A stretch of DNA of 64,000 nucleotides from Zhihengliuella salsuginis (lineage in GTDB: Bacteria > Actinomycetota > Actinomycetes > Actinomycetales > Micrococcaceae): the NCBI RefSeq assembly GCF_014651715.1, contig NZ_BMXK01000001.1, positions 372,001 to 436,000 of the forward strand. Reading direction: 5' to 3'. Position 1 is the stretch's first letter; the number at the start of each line of letters is the position of its first letter. Under the pieces are notes generated by a model. The model made no database searches and was not told the origin of the DNA. It worked only from the letters and a program-made list of their open reading frames with translations. Both the position numbers and the translations under genes were made by a program. Positions 1 to 8,401 of this stretch are shown piece by piece.

Positions 1-1081
1 GGGCGAAGCGGACCGGCTCGCCGGTGCGCGCCGCCTCGTAGACGGCGAGCAGGATGCGCAGGGAGGTGGTGGCGGTCCGGCCGGTGACGGCCGGGGCGTC
101 GTGGCGGGCGAGCGCCTCGACGAAGTCGCGGATCTGGCTCGTGTGGTGCGGGACCAGCGCGGCGTTGATCGTGGACAGGTCGACGTCGGGTGCGGCGTCC
201 GCGGGGTGCGCCGGGCTGGACCGGACCGTGCCGTCCGCGGCCATCAGGGTGACCCGGCCGTCGGACCCCTCGGGGAATTCGCTGAGCTCCGCCGTCGCGC
301 CGGTGGAACCGGTGATGCGGATCTGGACGCCCAGGGCCGGCGAAGCGGCGGTGGAGGCGGCCAGCGTGGCCATGGCCCCGGACGTGAACTTGATGACCGC
401 GGCGGCCGAGTCCTCGACGTCGATGTGCTCCCCGTGCTTGAACGTGTTGATGGCGCCGTAGACCTCGGCGACCTCGCCCATGTACCACTGGAGCAGGTCG
501 ATGTAGTGGATGGCCTGCGTCATCAGGACGCCGCCGCCGTCGGACTCCCAGGTGCCGCGCCAGGCGTCCTGCGCGTAGTACCCCGGATCGCGGTGCAGCA
601 GGACGGAGACGTGCCCGAGGACCGGGGTGCCCAGGGAGCCGTCGTCGATCGCGGCCCGCACGCGCTGCGCGGCGGGCCAGAAGCGGCGCTGGAACAGCAC
701 GCCGAGTTCGACCCCGGCAGAGTCGCACGCGGCGGTCATCCGCTCGGCGGCGGCCATGTCGACGGCGACGGGCTTCTCGCACAGCACGTGGACGCCCGCG
801 GCCGCGGACTCGAGGACCACCGCCTCGTGCGTCGGGTGCGGCGTGCACACCGAGACCACATCCAGCCCCAGGGCCAGCAGCGCGGGGACGGAGTCGACGG
901 CGTGCTCGACGTCCCAGGCCTCGGCGGTGGCTTGGGCGCGGGCCGGGTCGACGTCGCACACGCCCACCACCCGGGCCCCGTCCAGCCCGGCGAAGGCCTC
1001 CAGGTGGTTGCGGCTGATCCTGCCGCAGCCGACGATGCCGACGCGGAGCGTGCGGGAGGTGGCGGACGGGGGCAGGTGCAC
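1..1081 (-). CDS. Gfo/Idh/MocA family NAD(P)-dependent oxidoreductase, 3' end cut by window edge
   Basis: Reading the minus strand gives an N-terminal Rossmann fold with a GCGRISRNH-type dinucleotide motif near residues 16-24, followed by the CEKPVAVD motif that carries the family's catalytic lysine and by DGGGVLMTQAIHYIDLLQW in the substrate-binding half. Family members oxidise or reduce sugars, inositols and related polyols in the cytoplasm; the substrate cannot be told from sequence. The start is a GTG preceded at 7 bases by AAAGG; no ATG fits. About 360 residues are present and the family is usually 340-390, so little is missing. An IclR-type regulator lies just upstream on the same strand and probably controls it. 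A sugar or inositol catabolic locus continuing beyond the left edge is inferred. Confidence 0.88.
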   Translation of the reverse strand, partial: MHLPPSATSRTLRVGIVGCGRISRNHLEAFAGLDGARVVGVCDVDPARAQATAEAWDVEHAVDSVPALLALGLDVVSVCTPHPTHEAVVLESAAAGVHVLCEKPVAVDMAAAERMTAACDSAGVELGVLFQRRFWPAAQRVRAAIDDGSLGTPVLGHVSVLLHRDPGYYAQDAWRGTWESDGGGVLMTQAIHYIDLLQWYMGEVAEVYGAINTFKHGEHIDVEDSAAAVIKFTSGAMATLAASTAASPALGVQIRITGSTGATAELSEFPEGSDGRVTLMAADGTVRSSPAHPADAAPDVDLSTINAALVPHHTSQIRDFVEALARHDAPAVTGRTATTSLRILLAVYEAARTGEPVRFA

Positions 1082-1200
1082 GGCGGGGCCTTTCGAAGCG
1101 GATCCGGCCGGGGTGTGTTTCCGGCCGCCGTTCGAGCCTAGGGACCGTGTGGCGACGATGGGCCGTATTGCCCGTTGAACGGAATTAGGTCCCCGCGGTG

Positions 1201-2001
1201 TTACGGCCCGAGGCGCAGCCAGGGCCTCGATCCGCCGGTCCGCCGCTCGGCGCCCATCGACCGGGACAGCGACCGACCGGCGGCGACGAGTACCGGGACC
1301 ACCAGCTGGGCGTTGTCCTCGAGCAGCGGCACGACGACGGTGATCGCGCCGATGACGGCGTTGCCCGCCCCGAAGACGGGGACGGCGTAGGCCACGTTCT
1401 CGTCCACCAGCACGCCAGGCAGCCGGATGCAGCCGTGCTCGCGGATCTCGGCCAGCCGGGCGCGGATCCTGCCGGGATCCGTCTCGGTCCGCGGCGTCGT
1501 CCGCTCCAGCGGCGCGGCCAGGAAGCGCTCCTGGACGTCCGCCGGGGCGTGGGCGGCCATGGCGAGGCCGGCCGAGGTCGTGTGCATGTCCAGCCGGCCC
1601 GCGACCTCGGCGAGATCCACGGCGCTGCCGTGCCGGTCCAGCACTTCGAGGTACAGGACCGTGAAGTTCTCGAAGCGCGGCACGGAGAGCGAGACGTGCT
1701 GACGCAGCGCCGCGTGGACGCCGTCGAGCACGGGCAGGCCGAGCCGGCGGAACTCCTCCGCCGGGTTCGAGCGGGCGGCGAGCTCCCACATCCGCACGCC
1801 CACGCCGAATCGTCCCTCGCGGTCCCGCTCGAGCAGGCCCGCGGACAGCAGCTCGGTGGTGAGCCGGTGCGTGGTCGTGTTGGGCAGGCCGGCGGCCCGT
1901 GCCAGCTCGCTGACCGTCAGCCGCGGGGCGTCCCGTTCGAAGGCGCCCAGAATCCTGACGATCCGGTCGATGACCGATTCGCCCGATGCCGAATTGGCCA
2001 C
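1201..2001 (-). CDS. IclR family transcriptional regulator
   Basis: The 266-residue product has an N-terminal winged helix-turn-helix (about residues 8-65, with LTVSELARAAGLPNTTTHRL as the recognition region) and an IclR effector-binding domain (about 80-250). Such proteins repress or activate catabolic operons in response to small acids or sugars. I chose the GTG start because GAGGGGGT lies about 7 bases upstream and translation then begins right before the helix-turn-helix; an open frame extends further upstream but its residues look like non-coding GC-rich translation. The gene precedes the truncated oxidoreductase on the same strand with a 119-base gap, so it is likely its regulator. The effector is unknown. 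Confidence 0.9.
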   Translation of the reverse strand: MANSASGESVIDRIVRILGAFERDAPRLTVSELARAAGLPNTTTHRLTTELLSAGLLERDREGRFGVGVRMWELAARSNPAEEFRRLGLPVLDGVHAALRQHVSLSVPRFENFTVLYLEVLDRHGSAVDLAEVAGRLDMHTTSAGLAMAAHAPADVQERFLAAPLERTTPRTETDPGRIRARLAEIREHGCIRLPGVLVDENVAYAVPVFGAGNAVIGAITVVVPLLEDNAQLVVPVLVAAGRSLSRSMGAERRTGGSRPWLRLGP

Positions 2002-2209
2002 GGTGCAGACCCCCTCGCTCGTCGTCGGCCCGGCGTGGTCCCTCCGGGGCGCCGGACAGGCCCCGCCGGGCGGCGCCGTCCCGACCAGCCTAGTCCGCGT
2101 TCGAAGACCTTCCCTGCCGGCAGGCGAAGGGCGATGCGACGAAGAACTCCGGCGCCGAGGTGTTCCGCGGCGCATGGCCAGAACCGGGCGCACCGGAGAG
2201 GATGGGGGC

Positions 2210-2602
2210 ATGGACATCCTCTCCAGCCGCATCCTGCTCCGGCCCGTCGACCTCGTCGCGACCCGGGAGTTCTACCGCGACGTGCTCGGCCTGGCGGTCG
2301 CCCGCGAGTTCGGCCCGGAGGGGAGCGGGGGCGTGGTGTTCTTCCTGGGCAGCGGCCAGCTCGAGATCTCGGGCTCCCGCGCGCCGGGCACGCCGTCCAC
2401 CCTGATGCTGTGGTTGCAGGTCCGGGACGTGCGGGCCGAACTCGTGCGGCTGGCGGGCAGCGGTCTGGCCCCCAAGCGAGAGGCCCGGACCGAGCCGTGG
2501 GGCCTGGTCGAGGCGTGGATCGAGGACCCGGACGGCACCCGGATCGTGCTGGTCCAGGTACCCGAGGACCACCCGATCCGGCGGGACCAGAGGGACCTTT
2601 AA
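2210..2602 (+). CDS. VOC (glyoxalase/bleomycin resistance-type) family protein
   Basis: This 130-residue protein has the paired beta-alpha-beta-beta-beta layout of a single vicinal-oxygen-chelate domain: RPVDLVATREFYRDVLGLAV at the start, a middle strand rich in FFLGSGQLEIS, and the C-terminal EDPDGTRIVLVQ strand whose glutamate-type position commonly binds metal. Members are glyoxalases, extradiol dioxygenases, epimerases or antibiotic-binding proteins, so the activity is open. The ATG start has GGAGAGG eight bases upstream. The gene stands alone, convergent with the tct operon, and its stop codon runs straight into a long hairpin terminator. Confidence 0.85.
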   Translation: MDILSSRILLRPVDLVATREFYRDVLGLAVAREFGPEGSGGVVFFLGSGQLEISGSRAPGTPSTLMLWLQVRDVRAELVRLAGSGLAPKREARTEPWGLVEAWIEDPDGTRIVLVQVPEDHPIRRDQRDL

Positions 2603-2655
2603 CGACGGCGGTGCGCCCGCCACGCGTGGGAGCGTGACGGGCGCACCGCCGTCGT
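2602..2655. terminator. Bidirectional hairpin between VOC gene and tctA
   Basis: A perfect 18-base inverted repeat (2602-2619 with 2638-2655, arm beginning ACGACGGCGGTG) encloses an 18-base loop between two convergent genes. There is no good T-run on either side, so it may need a factor or act mainly as an RNA-stabilising hairpin. Its ACGACGGC core recurs in other terminators of this window. Confidence 0.75.
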
Positions 2656-2673
2656 GCTGGAGAATTCCGTGCC

Positions 2674-4206
2674 TCAGGCGTCCTCGAGGACCTTCGCCGA
2701 GGCCCGGTTCGCGCGGCGCTGGGCCGCGTGCTTGAACGCCGCGTAGGCGACGGCGACGAGCAGCAGGGCGTACATGATGACCGTCGCGGGCGAGGCGACG
2801 AGGTAGCCGAGGTCTCCCTCGGAGATCGTCAGGGCGTTGCGCAGATTCGTCTCCGCCAGCGGGCCCAGGATGACCGCGATCAGCACGGGTGCCACCGGGA
2901 AGTGGTAGCGGCGCATCACGAAGCCCAGAATGCCGATCGCCAGCAGGAACCAGAGGTCCACCACGGAGGAGCTCACGGCGTAGACGCCCAGCATGGACAG
3001 GACGGTGATGCCCGCGTACAGGTACTGGCGCGGGACCAGCAGCAGCTTGGCCCAGAGCCCCGCGAACTGCATGTTGATGATGAGCAGGATGACCAGACCG
3101 ATGAACAGCGAGGCCAGCAGCGTCCAGACCATGTCTCCCGAGCGCTCGAAGAGCAGCGGTCCCGGCTGCATGCCGTACTGCTGGAACGCGGCGATCATGA
3201 GGGCCGCAGTCGCCGAGACCGGCAGGCCCAGGGCGAGCAGGGCGCCCATGGCCATGCCGGCGGTCGAGTTGCCGGCGGCCTCCGGGGCGGCGACGCCGTT
3301 GATCGAACCCGTCGTTCCGAAGTCCGTGTCGCCGCGCTTGGCGGCCAGGCGCTTCTCCGTTCCGTAGGCGAGGAAGGTGGGGATCTCCGCGCCGCCGGCG
3401 GGGATGACGCCGAAGGGCACGCCGAACGCGGTGCCGCGCAGCCAGGCCGGCAGCGCCTTGCGGAAATCGGCGCGGCTGAGCAGGGCGCGCCCGCTGGCCG
3501 GGATCTTGACCGCGTTCGGGTCGCGGTGGATGCGCGAGGCCACGTGGATGACCTCGCCCAGGGCCAGCAGGCCGACCGTGATGACGATGATCGACAGGCC
3601 GTCGAAGAGCTCCGGCAGGCCGAGGGTGTAGCGGGTCGTGCCGGACTGGCCGTCCACGCCGATGAGCGCCAGCACCAGGCCGATGCCCAGAGCGGTGAGG
3701 CCCTTGATGATCGAGTCGGAGACCACGGAGGAGATCGCGACGAACGCGAAGACGGCCAGGGCGAAGTACTCCGCGGGACCGAAGGCCGTCGCGAGTTTCA
3801 CCAGAGTAGGGGCGAAGAACACCACCAGGGTCGTGGCGATGAGGCCGCCGATGAAGGCGCCCATGGCGGCGGTCGCCAGCGCGCGGGCGGCCTGGCCGCT
3901 CTTGGCCAGGCGGTGGCCCTCGAACGTCGTCGCAATGGCCGAGGAGGCACCCGGGGTGTTGAGCAGGATGCCCGCGGTCGAATCGCCGAACATCCCGCCG
4001 AAGTAGATGCCGGCGAACATGATGAACGCCGCCGTCGGATCGAGGCTGAAGGTCACGGGCAGCAGCAGGGCCACCGCCATCGAGGAGCCGAGGCCCGGCA
4101 GGACGCCGACCGCCGTGCCGAGCAGGGCCCCGACGAAGACCCACAGGAGGTTCGCGAGCGTCAGAGCGCCGGCGAAGCCCTGCATCAGGTGTGTGAGCTG
4201 ATCCAT
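2674..4206 (-). CDS. tctA: Tripartite tricarboxylate transporter, large permease subunit TctA
   Basis: The 510-residue hydrophobic protein matches TctA over its full length: the conserved GVLPGLGSSMAVALLLP segment near residues 37-53, the FGDSTAGILLNTPG signature near residue 80, and about a dozen transmembrane helices. Together with TctB and the extracytoplasmic binding protein TctC it forms a secondary, ion-gradient-driven importer of citrate-like carboxylates. It is the last gene of a tctC-tctB-tctA operon: its ATG lies one base past the tctB stop and its AGGAG ribosome site sits inside the end of tctB, so the two are translationally coupled. A hairpin terminator follows. The divergent CitA/CitB-type two-component system probably controls it. 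Substrate identity is inferred. Confidence 0.95.
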   Translation of the reverse strand: MDQLTHLMQGFAGALTLANLLWVFVGALLGTAVGVLPGLGSSMAVALLLPVTFSLDPTAAFIMFAGIYFGGMFGDSTAGILLNTPGASSAIATTFEGHRLAKSGQAARALATAAMGAFIGGLIATTLVVFFAPTLVKLATAFGPAEYFALAVFAFVAISSVVSDSIIKGLTALGIGLVLALIGVDGQSGTTRYTLGLPELFDGLSIIVITVGLLALGEVIHVASRIHRDPNAVKIPASGRALLSRADFRKALPAWLRGTAFGVPFGVIPAGGAEIPTFLAYGTEKRLAAKRGDTDFGTTGSINGVAAPEAAGNSTAGMAMGALLALGLPVSATAALMIAAFQQYGMQPGPLLFERSGDMVWTLLASLFIGLVILLIINMQFAGLWAKLLLVPRQYLYAGITVLSMLGVYAVSSSVVDLWFLLAIGILGFVMRRYHFPVAPVLIAVILGPLAETNLRNALTISEGDLGYLVASPATVIMYALLLVAVAYAAFKHAAQRRANRASAKVLEDA

Positions 4207-4207
4207 G

Positions 4208-4855
4208 TCAGAGTGCTCCTTCCAGGAAGCCGGCCGGCAGGTTCAGGCCGAGACCCACGTTGAACGCGACGTAGGTGATCGAGGCGAAGAGCAGGGCGAC
4301 GCCGACGTCGAAGACGGGGCGTTTGCTGCCGAAGGCCTTGCAGATCACCCAGAACAGGCCGGCGGACGCGAAGACCCAGCCGAGGACGGGCAGGGTGAGG
4401 ATGAAGGCCGCGGCCCCGCCGACCACCCAGGCGATCGTCTTCCAGTCCGAGTACGCGCGCACGCGGCCCGTGGTCCGGGGGCGCTGGCCGGTGGAACCGA
4501 AGACGGTGTCGCGTCCGGTGTCGCCGAATTCGGCGAGCATGTCGGGGGAGAAGTCGTGGCTGCGCGGGTCGGCGCCCTGCGGGAAGCGGCGGGTGCGCAG
4601 CACCGAGACCGCGTGGACGACGCCGAGCACGTAGAGCAGGATGCAGACGATCGTCGGGAAGAACTGCGGGCCCGGGATCGTGTCGCCCATGACGTTCATC
4701 GTGGCGGTGCCGACGGTGACGGCCGCGGCCAGCGCCAGGATCAGCGCCGAGACCACGAGCTCGCTGCGGCCGGACCAGAAACTGGTGATGCGGATGGCCT
4801 CGTCGCCGTCCCGGCCGGTCTGACCGGCTTCTGTTTGGATGTCGGTGGTGCTCAC
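4208..4855 (-). CDS. tctB: Tripartite tricarboxylate transporter, small subunit TctB
   Basis: The 215-residue protein has the four predicted membrane helices of TctB, at roughly residues 33-52, 65-83, 140-165 and 180-205, with a charged cytoplasmic stretch between the second and third. TctB packs against the large permease and is needed for uptake, although its exact role is not well defined. Its ATG overlaps the tctC stop by four bases (ATGA), and tctA follows one base after its own stop, so all three are expected to be made together. The N-terminal 30 residues are polar and look cytoplasmic. Confidence 0.92.
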   Translation of the reverse strand: MSTTDIQTEAGQTGRDGDEAIRITSFWSGRSELVVSALILALAAAVTVGTATMNVMGDTIPGPQFFPTIVCILLYVLGVVHAVSVLRTRRFPQGADPRSHDFSPDMLAEFGDTGRDTVFGSTGQRPRTTGRVRAYSDWKTIAWVVGGAAAFILTLPVLGWVFASAGLFWVICKAFGSKRPVFDVGVALLFASITYVAFNVGLGLNLPAGFLEGAL

Positions 4856-5835
4856 AGTCCCAGTCCTTCCACGAGGTCCTTGGTGGTGACGATCTCCTCT
4901 GCGAGGAAGGCGTCGAATTCCTCGCCCACCATGAAGCTGTCCGTCCAGTTGTTCCGCTCGACGGCGTCCTGCCAGTGCTCCGTGGCGTGGAATTCGGTCA
5001 GGATGTCCACAAGCTCGGCCTTCTCCTCCTCGGTGATGCCGGGAGCGGCGACGTAGCCGCGCCAGTTGGCCATCGCCGCGTCGACGCCGGCCTCCTTGAA
5101 GGTCGGGACGTCCACGCCCGGCAGGCGCTCCTCGGAGGAGATCGCCAGCGCGCGGAGGCTGCCGTTCTCGATCTGGTCCGAGAGCTCGTTGTAGCCGGAG
5201 ACGGCCGCCGCCGTCGTGCCGGAGAGCACCGAGGTGATGGCCTCGCCGCCGCCGGAGTACGGGATGTAGTTCACGTCCTGCGGGTCGATGCCGACGTTCT
5301 CCGCGGCCATGCCCATCAGGAGGTGGTCGATGCCGCCGAGGGAGCCGCCGGCGATCGCCGTGCCGCCCGGGTCCTGCTTCCAGGCCGCGACGAAGTCGTC
5401 GAGGGTCTCGATGTCCGAGTCGCCGGGGACGACGATCACGGAGTAGTCGTCGGAGAGCCGCGCGATGGGCTCGACGTCGTCGAGCGACGTGCCGGCGTCG
5501 GCCAGCTCGATCGCGCCGATCATCACGCCGCCGGTGACCATCAGCATGTCGGAGCGGCCTTCCATCTGCGCGAACTGGCTCAGGCCGATGGTTCCACCGG
5601 CGCCCGGGACGTTGACGACCTGGACGTTGTTGCTGATGCCGTCCGATTTGATGGCCTGCTGCGCCTCGCGGGCGAACCCGTCCCAGCCGCCGCCGGGGGA
5701 GGCGGGGGCCATCAGGACGAGCTTGGACCGGGCGGTCGATTCACCGCCGGACGCCGCGGCGTTCACGAGCGCGAGCGCCGTGACGGCCGCGACGGCGACG
5801 CCGAAGACCGTTCTCTTGATGTTTTGCTTACTCAT
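4852..5835 (-). CDS. tctC: Tripartite tricarboxylate transporter, substrate-binding protein TctC
   Basis: The 327-residue protein has an N-terminal secretion signal (positively charged start, hydrophobic stretch about residues 11-28) and the TctC/Bug fold, with a PASPGGGWDGFAR motif near residue 44 and an IPYSGGGEAITSVLSG motif near residue 190 that line the carboxylate pocket. It captures substrate outside the membrane for TctA/TctB. Unusually for a Gram-positive organism it has no lipobox cysteine, and I see no cysteine anywhere in it, so either the signal is uncleaved and anchors it or the protein is held otherwise. It is first in the operon and divergent from the sensor kinase gene. The ribosome site is weak (GGACACCC). 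Confidence 0.93.
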   Translation of the reverse strand: MSKQNIKRTVFGVAVAAVTALALVNAAASGGESTARSKLVLMAPASPGGGWDGFAREAQQAIKSDGISNNVQVVNVPGAGGTIGLSQFAQMEGRSDMLMVTGGVMIGAIELADAGTSLDDVEPIARLSDDYSVIVVPGDSDIETLDDFVAAWKQDPGGTAIAGGSLGGIDHLLMGMAAENVGIDPQDVNYIPYSGGGEAITSVLSGTTAAAVSGYNELSDQIENGSLRALAISSEERLPGVDVPTFKEAGVDAAMANWRGYVAAPGITEEEKAELVDILTEFHATEHWQDAVERNNWTDSFMVGEEFDAFLAEEIVTTKDLVEGLGL

Positions 5836-5882
5836 GGGTGTCCGTAAAGTCGAGGGATGGTCGGTCGTATATGACCGGATCA

Positions 5883-5952
5883 GTCACAACAAGATCGCAG
5901 GAAAGTGACCCCGAACACAGGCCGAAAGCGGTTTGGGTCATAGTGGTCACAA
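5883..5952. promoter_or_regulatory. Direct GTCACAA repeats in the tct / two-component divergent region
   Basis: GTCACAA occurs at 5883-5889 and again at 5946-5952, both followed by an A-rich tail and spaced 63 bases, close to six helical turns. They lie between tctC and the divergent sensor kinase gene, where a CitB-type response regulator would be expected to bind. The assignment rests only on repeat and position. Confidence 0.35.
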
Positions 5953-5984
5953 GAAAAGTAAAGTCAACGGTCGAGAGGAGGGGC

Positions 5985-7586
5985 ATGCCGAACGCCGAGA
6001 GCCCACGTCCGCGCCGCCGGTTGCGCCTGCGCCTGGCCGGGCTGCAGGTCGCGATCGTGCTCGGGCTGGTGGTCGTCGTGGCCGCCGTCGTCATGGCCTT
6101 CGAGGACCGGCGCATCCAGGAGGCCGCCTACGAGCGGGCGCGCACCGTCGCGCTCGAGGTCGCCGACGAGCCACACGTGATCGACGCGCTGAACACGGAC
6201 GACGACGTCGGCACCATCGCGCCCCTGGCCCGGCTCGCGCGGGAGACCAGCGGCGTCGACTACGTGGTGGTCGTCGGCCTCGACGACATCCGCGTCTCCC
6301 ACCCCGACCCCGAGCGCATCGGCGAGCCCGTCTCCACCGACCACTCCCTCATCCGCGAGGGCCAGTCGTTCCGCGGCGTGGAGCGCGGCACCATCGGCGT
6401 GACCCTGCGCGTGAAGGAGCCGATCTACGACGGCGAGGAGATCGTCGGCACCATCTCGGTCGGCATCCTGCAGTCCGCGGTGCGCGCCGACCTCGCCTCC
6501 GTCGTGCTCGGCTTCGCCCCGTGGATCCTCGGCGCGGCCGGCGCCGGAACGCTCGTCAGCCTCGCGGCCGCCCGCTCGATCCGCCGCCGCATCTTCGGGG
6601 TCGAGCCGGACGAGGTCGCCGCCCTGCTCCAATCCCAGAACGCGCTGCTCTACTCCGTGCGCGACGGGGTGGTCGGCATCGACGACGCCGGCGCCATCAC
6701 CCTGCTCAACGCCGAGGCCATGCGCCTGCTCGGTCTCGGCGGCGACGCCGTCGGGCGCGACGCGGGCGAGGTCCTCGACCCGGTCGTGGGCCGGCTGGAC
6801 GACGACGGCGCCCGCCAGGTGCTCGTCGGCGAGCGGGTGCTGGTGGTCTCGCGGCGCACGGCGTTCGACTCCGCCGGCGGCGACGCGGTCGGCTACACGC
6901 TGACCCTGCAGGACCGGACCGTGCTCGAATCCACCCTGCGGGAGCTGGCCGGCCAGCGCGGGCTCGCGGACGCCCTGCGCTCGCAGACGCACGAGTTCGC
7001 CAACCGGCTGCACGTGCTCTCCGGCTACCTCTCCGTCGGCGCGCACGCCGAAGCGGAGGAGTACATCCGCCGGATCGCCGGACCCGCGGAGGCGGGCGCC
7101 GCCGTCGTGTCCGAGCCCGGCGTCGCCGGGGTGCTCGCCGCGAACGCCGCGGTCGCCCGCGAGCACGGCGTCGAGTTCGCCGCCGATCCGGACTCCCGGA
7201 CCGAGGCCGGCTGGACGGCGGACGACGACGTGCTCACCGTGCTGTCCAACCTGCTCAGCAACGCGATCGAGGCGGCGGGCGACGGCGGGCGCGTCGAGGC
7301 GCATGTCGTCGCGGGGGAGCAGGGCGTCCGGCTGCGCGTCGGCGACAGCGGGCCCGGAATCGCGCCCGCCGACGTCGACCGCGTCTTCGAGCGCGGCGTC
7401 ACCACCAAGGACGAGACCGACGTGCCGCACGGGATCGGACTGGCCCTCGTGGACCGGATCGTCGCCCGGCGCCGCGGGAGGATCGACGTGCGCCGCTCCC
7501 ACCTGGGCGGGGCCGAGTTCGCGCTCGACTGGCCCGCGGGAGCGGACCGCCCGACCGCCACCGACCAGGAGGACCCGAGGCCATGA
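5985..7586 (+). CDS. Sensor histidine kinase, CitA/DcuS type
   Basis: The 533-residue protein has a first membrane helix (about 18-39), an extracytoplasmic PAS-like sensor of the kind that binds citrate or C4-dicarboxylates (about 40-170), a second helix (about 175-197), a cytoplasmic PAS domain (about 205-300), a dimerisation helix with phospho-accepting histidine in SQTHEFANRLHVLSG, and a catalytic ATPase domain with NLLSNAIEA (N box) and DSGPGIA (G1 box). This order is that of the CitA/DcuS family. I start it at the ATG preceded by GAGGAGGGG; upstream in-frame starts add a non-conserved tail. The response-regulator gene overlaps its stop by four bases. Divergence from tctCBA suggests it senses the transported carboxylate. 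Confidence 0.92.
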   Translation: MPNAESPRPRRRLRLRLAGLQVAIVLGLVVVVAAVVMAFEDRRIQEAAYERARTVALEVADEPHVIDALNTDDDVGTIAPLARLARETSGVDYVVVVGLDDIRVSHPDPERIGEPVSTDHSLIREGQSFRGVERGTIGVTLRVKEPIYDGEEIVGTISVGILQSAVRADLASVVLGFAPWILGAAGAGTLVSLAAARSIRRRIFGVEPDEVAALLQSQNALLYSVRDGVVGIDDAGAITLLNAEAMRLLGLGGDAVGRDAGEVLDPVVGRLDDDGARQVLVGERVLVVSRRTAFDSAGGDAVGYTLTLQDRTVLESTLRELAGQRGLADALRSQTHEFANRLHVLSGYLSVGAHAEAEEYIRRIAGPAEAGAAVVSEPGVAGVLAANAAVAREHGVEFAADPDSRTEAGWTADDDVLTVLSNLLSNAIEAAGDGGRVEAHVVAGEQGVRLRVGDSGPGIAPADVDRVFERGVTTKDETDVPHGIGLALVDRIVARRRGRIDVRRSHLGGAEFALDWPAGADRPTATDQEDPRP

Positions 7587-8290
7587 CGGACCAGATCCGC
7601 ACGCTCATCGTCGACGACGACCCCGACGTGCTGCGCATGCACCAGCTCTTCGTCGAATCCCTCGACGGGTTCGCCGTCGCCGGCACCGCCGCCCGGGCGG
7701 CCGAGGTGGTGCCCGCGATGGAGGCGGACCCGGGCATCGGGCTGGTCCTGCTGGACGTCCACCTGCCGGACGGCAACGGCGTCGACGTCCTCACCGAGCT
7801 GCGCGCCCGCTTCCCGCGCGCCGGCGTCGTCATGATCACCGCGGCGGCCGAGGCCGAGACCGTGCGCGCGGCGATCGGCCGCGGGATCGACGGGTACCTG
7901 GTCAAGCCGTTCACGGTCGACGACTTCCGGGGCCGGCTCGCCGCCTTCCGCGCGGCCCGGGCGCAGGAGCCGGGGCGGCTGGCCCAGGCCGAGATCGACG
8001 CCCTCATGGGCGGGACGACGACGGCGCCTCCCGCCGCCGTCGCGCCCCCTGCGCCGCTGCCCAAGGGGTTCTCGCAGCCGACGCTCGAGCTCGTCGCCTC
8101 GGCCGTCCGGGCCGCGGCCGAGGACGTCTCCGCGGCCCAGGTGGCCCAGACGTGCGGGATCTCGCGGGTGAGCGCGCGGCGCTACCTCGATCTGCTGACG
8201 CGGCGGGGCGAGGCCGAGCTGAGACCGCGGTACGGGTCGGCGGGCCGGCCCGAGCACCGGTACCGCTGGATCAAGCACGCGGGCGCGTGA
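7583..8290 (+). CDS. CitB/DcuR-type response regulator
   Basis: The 235-residue protein starts with a receiver domain (about 1-125) with the acidic DDDPDV pocket, a phospho-accepting aspartate in VLLDVHLPDG, a conserved threonine in MITAAAE and lysine in LVKPF. After a proline- and alanine-rich linker, a C-terminal helix-turn-helix (VSAAQVAQTCGISRVSARRY, about 175-200) resembles the DNA-binding end of CitB/DcuR regulators. It is the partner of the overlapping CitA-type kinase (ATGA overlap) and is expected to activate the divergent tctCBA operon when phosphorylated. Neighbour and architecture agree; the target is inferred. Confidence 0.92.
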   Translation: MTDQIRTLIVDDDPDVLRMHQLFVESLDGFAVAGTAARAAEVVPAMEADPGIGLVLLDVHLPDGNGVDVLTELRARFPRAGVVMITAAAEAETVRAAIGRGIDGYLVKPFTVDDFRGRLAAFRAARAQEPGRLAQAEIDALMGGTTTAPPAAVAPPAPLPKGFSQPTLELVASAVRAAAEDVSAAQVAQTCGISRVSARRYLDLLTRRGEAELRPRYGSAGRPEHRYRWIKHAGA

Positions 8291-8401
8291 TGCCGCGTAC
8301 GACGGCCGCTGGTAGGCTGGCAGTAGACTTCCCGCGTCATTCGGCGCGCCTTGGACGATTTCGGTCGCCCTGCATTCAAGAAAATCCAATATAAGGATGA
8401 G

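Noticed and set aside
8351-8401. An upstream TTG start for RNase J adding 17 residues
   Set aside because: The extension is not typical of RNase J, and the ATG at 8402 has AAGGATGAG in front of it.
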